Below, piece by piece: positions 14,631 through 23,516 of a stretch of DNA of 31,079 nucleotides (position 1 is its first letter; every line of letters starts with the position of its first letter). A model generated the notes under the pieces. The model was not told where the DNA came from, did not search any database, and was given only the letters and a program-made list of their open reading frames with translations. This DNA is from JAXMHB01 sp046346965 (GTDB taxonomy: Bacteria; Pseudomonadota; Gammaproteobacteria; Xanthomonadales; SZUA-5), in assembly GCA_046346965.1 (NCBI GenBank), contig JAXMHB010000029.1:1-31079 (forward strand), read 5' to 3'. The position numbers and the translations under genes were made by a program.

Positions 14631-16517
14631 TTACTGGTCGCCCGCGTCCTCGGCTGCGCCCGGTGCCGGCGCGCGCGCTGCGGGTTTCTGCATCGCTTGT
14701 TGCAGTTCCTCGTAGCGGATGAAGCCCTCCGGCACCGGCGTGTTGCTGCGACGACTGCGCTGCGCGGCCTGGAAGCGCAGGTTCTCGTTGTAATCGACCG
14801 GCGGTGGCGCGGCGTACTCGGAATAGACGCGGGTGTCGCCCGGTCCCCACACCGGATCGTTGCCGAAGCGGTGATCCTGGAAATTCCGGCGCTTGGCCAT
14901 GACGCGGAAGGAGAATGGCGCGGCGGAGTTGCCGCCGTTGCGCTCCTTCACCGTAAAGCTGGTGGTGCCGGGCTTCACGTACACATCCTGCGACTCGCCC
15001 TCCATCTGGATGAACACCCGCATGGGGTGCTGATCGTCGATCACGACGGTCTCCAGGAACATCGCATCCAGCGTCACGGTCGCCTCGCCACCCTGCAGGC
15101 GCCCGCCGCCCACGTCCTCGAACCACACTTCCGGCGACTCCGTGGCATACAGCAACTGGTTGCCCTTGCTGGTGCCTACCGATGCCGATTTGGTGCCGTT
15201 GGCAATCACGTGGTTGCCGTTGAAGTAGCCCGAGTAATTGTTGTTGTTGGCGCGCCAGCCCACTACGGCGACATCGTTGTTGCCCGCCAGAATGCTGCCA
15301 CCAAAGGCGACGCCGACCACCCCCAGTCCGAACGCTGAGCCGTTGTACTGCCCCAACACGCCCATCCGCTGGTTGCCGGTCGCAATGGTGTTGGAGCCCA
15401 GCACGCCGACGCCCCCGGACGGCGCGGCGGGGCCGCTGGCCAGGCCGGTGACGCCGGCACGCAGATTCGAGGTATTGGTACCGGCATAGTTGCCGAGCAC
15501 GCCGGAACCGAGGCCGGTACCACCGTAGTAGCCCTGCACCGAGGAGAAGTTGCTCGCGCTGGCCGGCCGCGTTTCGCCCCAGACACCGGAGCCGTTGAAA
15601 TCGGTGTACCCGTTCACCGCAAAGGTGGAGGCGGACGTCGCAATGCCATTCAGCAGATCGTTGGGCGCATAAGGACTGGCGGTGCCGCCGAAATTGAATT
15701 GACCGGTGGCGTTGAAGCGGCCGCGGAAGGTGTTGTTCGTATAGATGTCGACATCGACCGCGCTGTTCGATCCCAACCGAGCCGGGCTGACCATGCCATC
15801 GTTCCCGCCTACGCGCCAAGCTGCGCCGGCGGAGGTCTGGGCGCCGGCGGAGTCGGTCACCGACACGGTACCCGTGCTGTTGATCACCACCCCGGACAGC
15901 GTGACGCCGGCGCCAGTGGCACCCGTTGCGCCTGCCAAGCCAGTTGCCCCGGTTGCACCCGTGGCGCCAGCGACACCCGCCAAGCCGGGGGCACCCGTTG
16001 CGCCGGCCGGACCTGCCAGGCCCGTCGCGCCGGTGGCGCCCTGCGAACCAGCCGCGCCAGTGGCGCCCGTGGCACCGGCGACACCCGCCAAGCCAGTGGC
16101 ACCGGTGGCACCGGCGGGGCCTGCCAGACCCGTCGCGCCGGTAGCGCCCTGCAGGCCTATCGCGCCGACCGCCCCGGTGGCGCCGGTCACGCCAGCCGGG
16201 CCTTGTGCGCCGGTCGCGCCGGCTGGTCCGGTGGCGCCGGTGGCACCCGTCGCCGCACCCGCGCAGCGGCCCAGTTGGCCGGTAGCGGTATCGAAGCACA
16301 GGTACTGTTCTTCGACGATGCTGGCCGGCAGACCCGGGATCAGCACGCTGCCGTTGTCGTTGACGCGCAGGCGCACCACGCTGCCGCTGTTGCTGTTGAC
16401 GACAAAGCCATCGCCCGGCGCCAGTTGCGCCTCGATGTCGGCGGCGCTGGCCGCGCTGATGCAGGCCAGCTGGATGGCGATCACCAACGGATGCAGCGAC
16501 ATTTGGCGCTTGCGCAT
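14631..16517 (-). CDS. Secreted collagen-like protein with long GVxG-rich C-terminal region
   Basis: 628 residues from ATG near 16517, which has GGGGAAGG just upstream; the much longer upstream extension of the frame is antisense to sbcD and not real. The signal peptide and N-terminal domain (1-86) are almost identical to those of the adjacent collagen-like protein. About 37 Gly-X-Y triplets follow (DNA about 15915-16255), with repeated GLAGPAGATGATGLAGVAG units. The long C-terminal part (about 200-628) starts beta-rich, passes through a run of GVxG motifs (GVWGE, GVLGNY, GVTGLA, GVGVLGS, GVLGQY, GVVGVAF) like those in tail-fibre-type and adhesive surface proteins, and then a distinct region containing YATESPEVWFEDVG and VFIQMEGESQDVYV. 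It ends in a polar, coiled-looking tail (IRYEELQQAMQKPAAR). No LPXTG or S74 autochaperone is visible. It is probably an extracellular trimeric adhesin or fibre. Confidence 0.88.
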   Translation of the reverse strand: MRKRQMSLHPLVIAIQLACISAASAADIEAQLAPGDGFVVNSNSGSVVRLRVNDNGSVLIPGLPASIVEEQYLCFDTATGQLGRCAGAATGATGATGPAGATGAQGPAGVTGATGAVGAIGLQGATGATGLAGPAGATGATGLAGVAGATGATGAAGSQGATGATGLAGPAGATGAPGLAGVAGATGATGATGLAGATGATGAGVTLSGVVINSTGTVSVTDSAGAQTSAGAAWRVGGNDGMVSPARLGSNSAVDVDIYTNNTFRGRFNATGQFNFGGTASPYAPNDLLNGIATSASTFAVNGYTDFNGSGVWGETRPASASNFSSVQGYYGGTGLGSGVLGNYAGTNTSNLRAGVTGLASGPAAPSGGVGVLGSNTIATGNQRMGVLGQYNGSAFGLGVVGVAFGGSILAGNNDVAVVGWRANNNNYSGYFNGNHVIANGTKSASVGTSKGNQLLYATESPEVWFEDVGGGRLQGGEATVTLDAMFLETVVIDDQHPMRVFIQMEGESQDVYVKPGTTSFTVKERNGGNSAAPFSFRVMAKRRNFQDHRFGNDPVWGPGDTRVYSEYAAPPPVDYNENLRFQAAQRSRRSNTPVPEGFIRYEELQQAMQKPAARAPAPGAAEDAGDQ

Positions 16518-16563
16518 GGCCTTCCCCCGAACGGCGCGAGCCCGGAGCATAACGTGCAAACCA

Positions 16564-16708
16564 GGGAAGCTCTTGCCAAACATGAGTGCGTCGGAACTCG
16601 GGACTCGGACCCCGACAGTGCGACGCACGCGCCGCATGTCTGGTCCCCCGCCCCCTGACCCCCGCCCCGCTTTTGTCCCGCTACACCCATGTTTGGCAAG
16701 AGCTTCCC
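16564..16708. repeat. MITE-like element with 21-bp perfect terminal inverted repeats
   Basis: The left end (16564-16584, GGGAAGCTCTTGCC...) and right end (16688-16708, ...GGCAAGAGCTTCCC) are exact reverse complements over 21 bases, and 24 of 25 if extended inward. An inner inverted repeat pairs GTGCGTCG near 16586 with CGACGCAC near 16621. The right half holds a C-rich block (16642-16670) that is identical to 29606-29634. There is no coding capacity. It sits between the collagen-like gene promoter and sbcD, and may be a non-autonomous mobile or REP/BIME-like element. Confidence 0.8.
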
Positions 16709-16778
16709 CAGGCACTTCAGCGCCACCGCCAGGTGGACGGCGTAGCCCGACGCCGCTGGCTGCCGCTATGGTGCGTCG

Positions 16779-17987
16779 ATGCGCCTCATTCATACCTCCG
16801 ACTGGCATCTGGGCCAGACCCTGCATGAGCAGGACCGCAGCCATGAGCATGCGGCCTTTTTGAACTGGCTGTTGGATCTGCTGGAGGCCGAGCGGGCCGA
16901 TCTGCTGCTGGTGGCTGGCGACATCTACGACGGCATCAATCCGCCGGTAGCGGCGCAGCGGCTGCTGTACGACTTCATCCGCCGTGCGCGCGAGCGCATG
17001 CCGGCGCTGACGCTGCTGCTGATCGCCGGCAACCACGATTCCGGCGCCCGCATCGAGATGCCTGCGCCTTTGCTCGAAGGCTACGGCGCGCATGTGCTGG
17101 GGCACGTCGAGCGCGATGCGCAAGGCCGGTTGGAGGTCGATCGGCTGATCGTGCCGGTGGCGGACGGGCGCGCACTGGTGCTGGCGTTGCCCTTTCTGCG
17201 GCCGGCCGAGATCACTGGCCTCGGCCACGAGGACTATGCCGAGGCGGTCGCCAGCGTGCATGCGGAACTGATCGCGGCGGCGCGGCAGCGGCGCGCGCCG
17301 GAGCAGCCGCTGATCCTGGTCAGCCATGCTTACGTCGACGGCGGCGCCGACAGCGAGAGCGTGCGCCGACTGGTGGCGGGCGGCAGCGAGCGCGTCTCGC
17401 CGGCCCTGTTCCCGGCGGATGTCGACTACGTGGCGCTTGGCCATCTGCATCTGGCGCAGGCGATTGCGGGCCCCACCTGCATCCGCTACTCGGGCTCGCC
17501 GCTGCCGCTCAACTTCAGCGAGGTCGACTACCGCCATCAGGTGCTGTGCGTGGATCTGGTCGCGGGTCAGGCGCCGGTGGTGCGCGGCATCGAGGTACCA
17601 AGGGCGGTGCCGATGCTGCGCATTCCGGCCGCCGGGCCGGCGCCGCTGCCGCAGGTGCTGGCGGAACTGTCGACGCTGCGCCTGCCCGCCTGCGCGCCGG
17701 AGGCGCAGCCGTGGCTGCAGGTGCGCGTGCTGCTGGATGCCCCGATGGTCGATCTGCGCGAGCGCATCGAGGCGCTGCTGCAGGGTCAGCCAGTGCGTTG
17801 GATCGACACTCAGCGCGGCTTTGCCCGCCAACCGGGCTACGCCGATGCGGTTCCGGCCCTCGAAGCCGTCGAGCCCGCCGAATTGTTCCGGCGTGCCTGG
17901 TTGCGCCACTACGGCAGCGAACCCGAGGCCAGCGTGCTGGCCGACTTCGCCACGCTGGTGCTGGAGGCGGAGGAGGCGGCGCGATGA
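16779..17987 (+). CDS. sbcD: Exonuclease subunit SbcD (Mre11-type)
   Basis: 402 residues. SbcD is the manganese-dependent nuclease subunit of SbcCD, which cleaves DNA hairpins and processes blocked double-strand ends; it is the bacterial Mre11. All phosphodiesterase motifs are visible: SDWHLG (Asp8, His10), VAGDIYD (Asp48), IAGNHDS (Asn85, His86), VSHAYVDGG (His183) and LGHLHLAQ (His222, His224). The C-terminal about 130 residues form the usual capping and SbcC-binding region. Its stop overlaps the sbcC start (ATGA), so the two are translationally coupled. A structured MITE-like element lies about 70 bases upstream. As SbcCD attacks palindromic DNA, several strong inverted repeats in this window are the type of substrate it acts on. 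Confidence 0.96.
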   Translation: MRLIHTSDWHLGQTLHEQDRSHEHAAFLNWLLDLLEAERADLLLVAGDIYDGINPPVAAQRLLYDFIRRARERMPALTLLLIAGNHDSGARIEMPAPLLEGYGAHVLGHVERDAQGRLEVDRLIVPVADGRALVLALPFLRPAEITGLGHEDYAEAVASVHAELIAAARQRRAPEQPLILVSHAYVDGGADSESVRRLVAGGSERVSPALFPADVDYVALGHLHLAQAIAGPTCIRYSGSPLPLNFSEVDYRHQVLCVDLVAGQAPVVRGIEVPRAVPMLRIPAAGPAPLPQVLAELSTLRLPACAPEAQPWLQVRVLLDAPMVDLRERIEALLQGQPVRWIDTQRGFARQPGYADAVPALEAVEPAELFRRAWLRHYGSEPEASVLADFATLVLEAEEAAR

Positions 17988-20900
17988 AGATTCTGGCGAT
18001 CCGCCTGCGCAACATCGCCTCGCTGGCCGGCCCGCACGAGATCCTGTTCGATCGCGGTCCGCTGGCGCGCGCCGGGCTGTTTGCAATCACCGGACCTACC
18101 GGCGCCGGCAAGACCGCGATCCTCGACGCGCTCTGTCTGGCGCTCTACAACGACACCCCGCGGCTGCGCGCCGTGCCTGGCCGCGACGCGCAGACGCCCG
18201 ATGTCGAAGGCGAGCAGATCGCCACCTCCGATCCGCGCACGCTGATGCGGCGCGGTGCCGGCGAAGCCTGGGCGGAGGTCGATTTCGTCGGGCAGGACGG
18301 CCTGCAATACCGCTCGCGCTGGAGCGTCCGCCGCGCACGCGGGCGGCCCGACGGCCGTCTGCAGGCGGTGGAGATGGCCTTCCGCAATCTCAGCCAAGGA
18401 CAGTTGATCGCCCAGCAGATCCGCGAGCACCGTGCCCAGGTCGAGCGGACGCTCGGCCTGTCCTTCGATCAGTTCACCCGCGCCGTGCTGCTGGCGCAGG
18501 CCGAGTTCGCCACCTTCTTGAAGGCGCCCGACCGCGAACGCGCCGAACTGCTGGAAAAGCTGACCGACAGCGCACGCTATTCGCGCATCGGCATCCGCGC
18601 CTGGCAGCGCCGCAGCAGCGCCAAAGCCGCGCTGGAATCGCTGCAACAGGAGGCGCAGGGACTGCAGCCGCTTGGCGCTGCGGCGCGCAGCGCGCTGGAG
18701 CAGGACATCGCAGCGCAGCAGGCCGCGCTGCAGGCGCACGCGCACACGCAGGCGGCGCTACGCCGCGGCGAGGCCTGGCTGCAGCAACACGCGCAACTGG
18801 AGCGGGCCCGCGCGCAGCAACAACAGCTGTGGACGCAGGCGCAGGCGGCCGTGGACGCCGCCGCCGCCGATGCCGCCGAACTGCTGCTGCACGCAGCGCT
18901 GGCGCCCGTGCGCGAGCGCTGCCGGCGCCTGCAGAGCGTGCAGCAGGAACATTCCCGCGTGCACGCCGACGTGACCGCGGCACTGGCGGCGCTGGTGGAC
19001 GGAGAGGCGGCGCTGGCGCAGGCGCGCACGGCGCGCGAGCAGGCGCAGCAAGAACTGGCCGCCGCCGAAGCACAGGCGCTCGCGGCCCATGCGGCGCTGC
19101 AGTCGGCGCAGACCGCGGAATTGCGGCGCGCGGAGCTGCAGACCCAGCGCGCCGCGCTGCAACAGGAGCAGACGACGCTGACCGCGCGCATCGAAGCGGC
19201 CAGCGGGCGTTTGCAGCAGGACAGCGTGCTGCAGCAGCGCGTCGCCAGCGAGCTGGCGGGCATCGAAGCCCGGCTGTCGCAGGCGCAAGCGCTGCTGGCG
19301 CTGAACGCGATCTACCCAGCCGTGCAGGCGCAGTTTGCCGTCGATGCCAGCTTGCGCGCCGAGGGCGAGCGCAGTGCGCTGGCACTTGAGGGCGCCACCG
19401 CGGCACAGGCGCGCGCTGCCAAGGCACTGACGCAGGCGCAGACAGCGCAGCAATCGGCCGAGCAGACGCTGCAGCAGGCGCGCGCCGCGCGCATGGCGAT
19501 GACCGATCCGCAGGCCGAGCACCGCGCCGCACTGCAGCGCGAGCAGGCGCTGTCGCAACAGCGGCAGCTCGCACAAGGCGCGCTCAGCGCCTGGCAGGCG
19601 CACACCCAGGCCGACGCCGCCCTGCGGCATGCCGAGCAGACGCTCAACGCGAGCGTCGACGCATTGAACGAGGCGCACAGCGCGCAGGCGGCGCTGGACG
19701 CTGCGCTGCTGCGCTGCACCGGGCGGCTGGAGGACACCCGTCATCTGATCGAGCGTCAGCGGCTGGCGCGCTCGGCGGATGTCGCTGCGCTGCGTGCCGC
19801 GCTGCGCCCGGACGAGCCCTGCGTGGTCTGCGGCAGTCTGGAGCATCCCTATCGCGCCCATGCCGATCTGCTGAGCGCCTTGCAGCGCCACGACGAGACC
19901 GCGCTGAGCGAGGCCGAACAGGCCTGGCGCGCGGCCGATCAGGCCGCTGGCGCGGGTCGTCAGCGCCTCGCCGCGCTGGGCGCCGAGCACGCGCTGCACT
20001 CGCGCTCCCTGGCTCAGGCGCGCGACGCGGCGGTGCAGGCCGCGGAGCAGGCGCAGACACTGGACGTGGACGCCGCGCGCGCCGCCGAACTGCCGGCGCA
20101 GCTGCAGGCACTCGCCGCGGAACTCGATGCGCTGCAGCAGGCTCTGCGCTCGCTGCAGCAACGCCAGCGCGAATGGGACCAGCTGCAGCAGGTCGAGCAG
20201 CAGGCCGATCAGGCGCTGCAGCGCGCACGCCAGCAAGCGCATCAGGCCGCGCTGGAGCAGGCGCAGGCCGAGGCCGCGCTGGCGCGCCAGCAGTTGCAGC
20301 ACGAACACCTGCGCCAGCAATGGACGCAGCATCGCGCGCAGCTGCAGGCGCTGTTGCCGGCCGATTGGGCGGCGCGCGCCTTGGCCGATCCGCTGCGCAC
20401 CGAGAACGAACTGGCCCAGGCACTGGCGCAACTGGCGCAGCAACTGAGGCAGCAGCAATCGCTGCAGCAGCAGTTGGCGACGCTGCGCACGGCCGCTGCC
20501 GAGATCGAACAAGCGCTCGCCCGCGATCGGGCCCTGCTGGAGCGGGTGAGCCAGCAGCAGGCCGCGCTGACCACGGCGCTCGACGCCCTCGCCGACGAGC
20601 TGCGCGCACTGCTGGGCCAGTGGCCCGACAGCCAGCGCTGGCGCGAGGCGCTGGGCGAGGCGGTGGCGCAGGCGCGCGCAGCGCTGGAGGCCTGCGAGGG
20701 CGCGCTCAGCGCGAGCACCGCTGAACTCGCCGCCTTGCGCGTCCGCAGCAGCGCGTGTCAGGCGCGGGTGGACGCGCTCGAGCGCGAGCGCGCCGAGCTG
20801 CTCGCCGTGCTGGACGAGTGGTCGGCCGCACATCCGCACATCAATGTCGCCACCCGCGATCGACTGGCGGCGGTGCCGGCGGCGGCGATCCAGGCGGCGC

Positions 20901-21691
20901 AGCAGGCCCAGGACGAGCGTCTGCGCGCTCTGCGCGATGCGCGCGTCGTGCTCGACGAGCGCAGCGCCCGCCTGCAGCAGCACGCGCAGACGCGCCCGCC
21001 GGAGGCCGATCCCGACGGCCTGCCCGAGGCGCTGGCAGCCGTCGCCGAGGCGCTGGCGCAGACCCAGGCCACGCTTGATGCGCGGCGCGCCGAGCGCCTG
21101 CAGGACGAGCACACCCGCGCCCGTCTGGCGCGCCTTGGGCTGAGCCTGGAGGCAGCGCGCGCCGAGTACGCGCGCTGGTCGGCGATCGCCGATCTGATCG
21201 GCTCGGCCGACGGCGCCGCCTTCCGCGAGCTGGCGCAGGCCTGGCATCTCGATCAGCTGATCGCCTACGCCAACCACCATCTGCAGTCCTTCGCACGCCG
21301 CTACCGGCTGAGCCGCGGCGGCAGCGAGCTCGGTCTGCTGGTGATCGACACCGAGATGGGCCACGAGCAGCGCAGCGTGCACTCGCTGTCCGGTGGCGAG
21401 AGCTTCCTGGTCGCGCTGGCGCTGGCGCTCGGACTGGCCTCGCTGTCCAGCCGTCAGCTGCGGATCGAATCGCTGTTCATCGACGAGGGCTTCGGCTCGC
21501 TCGACCCGCGCTCGCTGGATCTGGCGCTGGATGCGCTCGACGGCCTGCAGTCGCTGGGTCGGCGCGTCGGCGTGATCAGCCATGTGCAGGAGATGCACGA
21601 GCGCATCGGCACGCAGATCCGCGTGCGCCGGCTGGGCCAGGGCCTCAGCACGCTGGAGGTCAGCGGCGGCGGGCGCGAGCTGCCCGGATGA
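17984..21691 (+). CDS. sbcC: Exonuclease subunit SbcC (Rad50-type ATPase)
   Basis: 1235 residues, starting at the ATG that overlaps the sbcD stop. An SMC-like ATPase: Walker A GPTGAGKT at 37-44 near the N-terminus, two long Gln/Ala-rich antiparallel coiled-coil arms (about 210-1060), a zinc-hook CVVC at 613-616 midway, then the ABC signature LSGGES at 1135-1140 and Walker B LFIDEGFGSLD with Asp1167-Glu1168. The C-terminal ISHVQEM is the switch histidine. It pairs with SbcD to open and cut DNA ends and hairpins. The coiled coil is unusually rich in Gln and Ala, so other frames stay open over long distances, but these antisense frames are not genes. It ends base-to-base with the convergent cupin gene. 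Confidence 0.96.
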   Translation: MKILAIRLRNIASLAGPHEILFDRGPLARAGLFAITGPTGAGKTAILDALCLALYNDTPRLRAVPGRDAQTPDVEGEQIATSDPRTLMRRGAGEAWAEVDFVGQDGLQYRSRWSVRRARGRPDGRLQAVEMAFRNLSQGQLIAQQIREHRAQVERTLGLSFDQFTRAVLLAQAEFATFLKAPDRERAELLEKLTDSARYSRIGIRAWQRRSSAKAALESLQQEAQGLQPLGAAARSALEQDIAAQQAALQAHAHTQAALRRGEAWLQQHAQLERARAQQQQLWTQAQAAVDAAAADAAELLLHAALAPVRERCRRLQSVQQEHSRVHADVTAALAALVDGEAALAQARTAREQAQQELAAAEAQALAAHAALQSAQTAELRRAELQTQRAALQQEQTTLTARIEAASGRLQQDSVLQQRVASELAGIEARLSQAQALLALNAIYPAVQAQFAVDASLRAEGERSALALEGATAAQARAAKALTQAQTAQQSAEQTLQQARAARMAMTDPQAEHRAALQREQALSQQRQLAQGALSAWQAHTQADAALRHAEQTLNASVDALNEAHSAQAALDAALLRCTGRLEDTRHLIERQRLARSADVAALRAALRPDEPCVVCGSLEHPYRAHADLLSALQRHDETALSEAEQAWRAADQAAGAGRQRLAALGAEHALHSRSLAQARDAAVQAAEQAQTLDVDAARAAELPAQLQALAAELDALQQALRSLQQRQREWDQLQQVEQQADQALQRARQQAHQAALEQAQAEAALARQQLQHEHLRQQWTQHRAQLQALLPADWAARALADPLRTENELAQALAQLAQQLRQQQSLQQQLATLRTAAAEIEQALARDRALLERVSQQQAALTTALDALADELRALLGQWPDSQRWREALGEAVAQARAALEACEGALSASTAELAALRVRSSACQARVDALERERAELLAVLDEWSAAHPHINVATRDRLAAVPAAAIQAAQQAQDERLRALRDARVVLDERSARLQQHAQTRPPEADPDGLPEALAAVAEALAQTQATLDARRAERLQDEHTRARLARLGLSLEAARAEYARWSAIADLIGSADGAAFRELAQAWHLDQLIAYANHHLQSFARRYRLSRGGSELGLLVIDTEMGHEQRSVHSLSGGESFLVALALALGLASLSSRQLRIESLFIDEGFGSLDPRSLDLALDALDGLQSLGRRVGVISHVQEMHERIGTQIRVRRLGQGLSTLEVSGGGRELPG

Positions 21692-22171
21692 TCAGCGGTA
21701 GGGGCTGCCGTCCTTGTGGGTGAACACCCAGGCGCCATCCACCGCTTCCGCGCGCAGATCGTCATCCGGATAGCTGACCTGATCGCCCGGCGTGCGGTCA
21801 CCAATTTCCAGATACACCGCCACCTGATCGCTTTCGTTGATCAACTGATGCGCATCGCCGCTGCCGGCGCGGAAGCCGGCGCACATGCCCGGCGCCAGAG
21901 CGGTCGCGCCGGCGTTGGTCAGCAGCGTCGGATGGCCCTCCAGCACGTAGATGAACTCGTCCTGCCGGGCATGCGCGTGGCGCAGCGCCGAGCAGCCACC
22001 GGGCTCGATGCGGGTCAGGTTGACGCCAAAATTCTGCAGGCCGAACAGATCGCCGAGCACGCGCTTCTCGCGCCCCTGCATGCGGCTGGCAAAAGGCTCG
22101 GGATAGATCGACTTGCGCGCGCGCGCCGGCACCTGCGCCGCCACCAGCGCGATCGGCAGAGACTCGGACAT
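21692..22171 (-). CDS. Cupin-domain protein
   Basis: 159 residues from ATG near 22171, with GAGGAG upstream; the frame extends much further but overlaps the SPFH gene and has no support there. A single cupin barrel: motif 1 HAHARQDEFIYVLEG (about 65-79) with two His and a Glu for metal binding, and motif 2 GDAHQLINESD (about 105-115) with the fourth ligand His. The sequence opens IALVAAQVPARARKSIYPEP and ends with RAEAVDGAWVFTHKDGSPYR, typical of a bacterial group of small cupins annotated only by domain. It could be a sugar or small-acid-binding dioxygenase or isomerase; the substrate is not evident. It converges with sbcC with no gap and is divergent from the SPFH operon. Confidence 0.85.
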   Translation of the reverse strand: MSESLPIALVAAQVPARARKSIYPEPFASRMQGREKRVLGDLFGLQNFGVNLTRIEPGGCSALRHAHARQDEFIYVLEGHPTLLTNAGATALAPGMCAGFRAGSGDAHQLINESDQVAVYLEIGDRTPGDQVSYPDDDLRAEAVDGAWVFTHKDGSPYR

Positions 22172-22357
22172 GGATTGGCTCCTCAGCAGGACGAGGCCGC
22201 AAGACTGCACCAGCGCGCAGCGCCCTTCCAGGCATCGGCGCGCCAGCCTCAGGGGCAGATCCGACCACCGGACGCAGGCCCGTGCGGCGGTCCGCCGGTT
22301 GTATAGTCCTCGGCGACGGGTCGGGTCGGTCCCGCCCAACCAGCACAGGAGCAGTCC
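22172..22357. promoter_or_regulatory. Divergent promoter region of cupin gene and SPFH operon
   Basis: 186 bases between divergent genes. A possible plus-strand -10 is TATAGT at about 22302-22307, but no good -35 lies 16-18 bases before it. CAGGAG nine bases before the ATG at 22358 is the ribosome site of the SPFH gene. I see no clear operator. Confidence 0.35.
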
Positions 22358-23497
22358 ATGGGTCTGATTCAAGCAGCGGTGGGGGCGATCGGCGGTACCT
22401 TGGCCGACCAGTGGAAGGATTTCCTGACGGTGCCGGACGGGCTGCCGGCGACGGCGGCGCTGTTCGCTGCGGTGCCGCGCGGCAGCAACGCGGGTCGCGG
22501 CTCCAACACGCGTGGATCGAGCAACATCATCAGCAATGGCTCGAAGATCGTCGTGCCCGAGGGCTACGGCCTGCTGCTGTTCCAGGACGGCGCGCTCACC
22601 GGCTTCGTGGCCGAGGCCGGCGCCTACGAATGGCGCTCGGACGATCCCAACTCGAAGTCGATCTTCGCCGGCGACGGCATCGTCGACTCGCTGATCGTCA
22701 CCAGCTGGGAGCGCTTCAAGTTCGGCGGCCAGCCGGGCTCGCAGCAGGCCGCCTTTTTTGTCTCGCTGAAGGAGCTGCCGGACAACCGCTTCGGCACGCA
22801 GTCGGAGATCTATTGGGACGACGCCTTCCTCAACACCCAGGTCGGCGCGGTCACGCGCGGGTCCTACACGCTGCGCATCGTCGACCCGATCCTGTTCGTC
22901 AAGAACTACGTGCCGGCCGCCTATCTGCAGCCCGGCAAGGTGTTCGACTTCACCGACATCGACAACGCCGCCGCCGCGCAGTTGTTCAACGAAGTGGTCA
23001 GCTCGCTGGCGCCCGCCTTCAGCCGCTACACCAACGATCCGTCCAAGGGCAATCGCATCACCCGGCTGCAGCAGGACTCGCTCGGCTTCGCGCGCAGCCT
23101 GTCGGAGGCAGTGGAAAGCGGCTACCAGTGGAAGTCCGAGCGCGGTCTGGTCATCGTCAAGTCGGCGATCGTCTCGATCGAGTACGACGCCAACACGCGC
23201 GAGCTGTTGAAGACCGTGCAGCGCGCCGATGCGCTGTCGGGAGCGCGCGGCAATTCCAATCTGCAGGCCAGCGTCGCCGCCGGCATTCAGGCCGCCGGCG
23301 AGAACGGCGGCGCGGCGGGATTGGTGGGCGTGGGCATGGCCACCGGCATGTTCGGTGCCGGGCAGCTGCAGCAACCTGCGGCGCCCGCGGCCGACGATCC
23401 GATCGCCAAGCTGAAGAAGGCCAAGGAGATGCTCGACCTCGGCCTGATCACGCAGACCGACTACGACGCGCTGAAAGCCAAGGCGCTCGGTTTGTAA
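22358..23497 (+). CDS. SPFH-domain protein of the YdjI / COG4260 type with SHOCT tail
   Basis: 379 residues. It begins with a short hydrophobic segment (MGLIQAAVGAIGGTLADQW). The SPFH/band-7-like region spans about 50-290: VPEGYGLLLFQDGALTGFV, TRGSYTLRIVDPILFVKNYV and GLVIVKSAIVSIEYDANT. These match COG4260, the stomatin/prohibitin-like group that includes Bacillus subtilis YdjI (family assignment from memory). A Gly/Ala-rich linker leads to a SHOCT motif at about 348-379 (DPIAKLKKAKEMLDLGLITQ). YdjI homologues usually end in a zinc ribbon; here that is missing, and the next gene supplies zinc ribbons instead. SPFH proteins scaffold membrane microdomains, so this likely oligomerises at the inner membrane. 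It is the first gene of a three-gene operon. Confidence 0.85.
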   Translation: MGLIQAAVGAIGGTLADQWKDFLTVPDGLPATAALFAAVPRGSNAGRGSNTRGSSNIISNGSKIVVPEGYGLLLFQDGALTGFVAEAGAYEWRSDDPNSKSIFAGDGIVDSLIVTSWERFKFGGQPGSQQAAFFVSLKELPDNRFGTQSEIYWDDAFLNTQVGAVTRGSYTLRIVDPILFVKNYVPAAYLQPGKVFDFTDIDNAAAAQLFNEVVSSLAPAFSRYTNDPSKGNRITRLQQDSLGFARSLSEAVESGYQWKSERGLVIVKSAIVSIEYDANTRELLKTVQRADALSGARGNSNLQASVAAGIQAAGENGGAAGLVGVGMATGMFGAGQLQQPAAPAADDPIAKLKKAKEMLDLGLITQTDYDALKAKALGL

Positions 23498-23516
23498 GCC
23501 GCCAGGAGCGCCCGCC

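Noticed and set aside
11823..15338. Very long plus-strand open frame across the diguanylate cyclase and the collagen-like genes
   Set aside because: Its translation is Arg/Ala/Gly-rich with no domain, and it overlaps two well-supported genes in other frames. It is a by-product of high GC content.
13706..16255. Regularly spaced short repeats that could be taken for a CRISPR array
   Set aside because: The period is 9 bases with a 108-bp super-repeat, in frame with Gly-X-Y codons. There are no unique spacers and no cas genes.
16564..16708. Complete insertion sequence
   Set aside because: Only about 145 bases with no transposase frame. It can at most be a non-autonomous derivative.
13810..16863. 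Plus-strand open frames encoding Pro-Val-Ala-Pro repeats
   Set aside because: They are the exact complement of the Gly-X-Y collagen tracts. The minus strand has signal peptides, ribosome sites and a perfect collagen period, while the plus frames lack starts with ribosome sites.
16518..18086. Upstream extension of the second collagen-like gene
   Set aside because: It runs antisense to sbcD and through the MITE-like element. A signal peptide and a strong ribosome site mark the start near 16517.
18758..21598. Long minus-strand open frame inside sbcC
   Set aside because: Leu/Arg/Gln-rich shadow of the Gln/Ala-rich coiled coil. The plus strand has Walker, zinc-hook and signature motifs.
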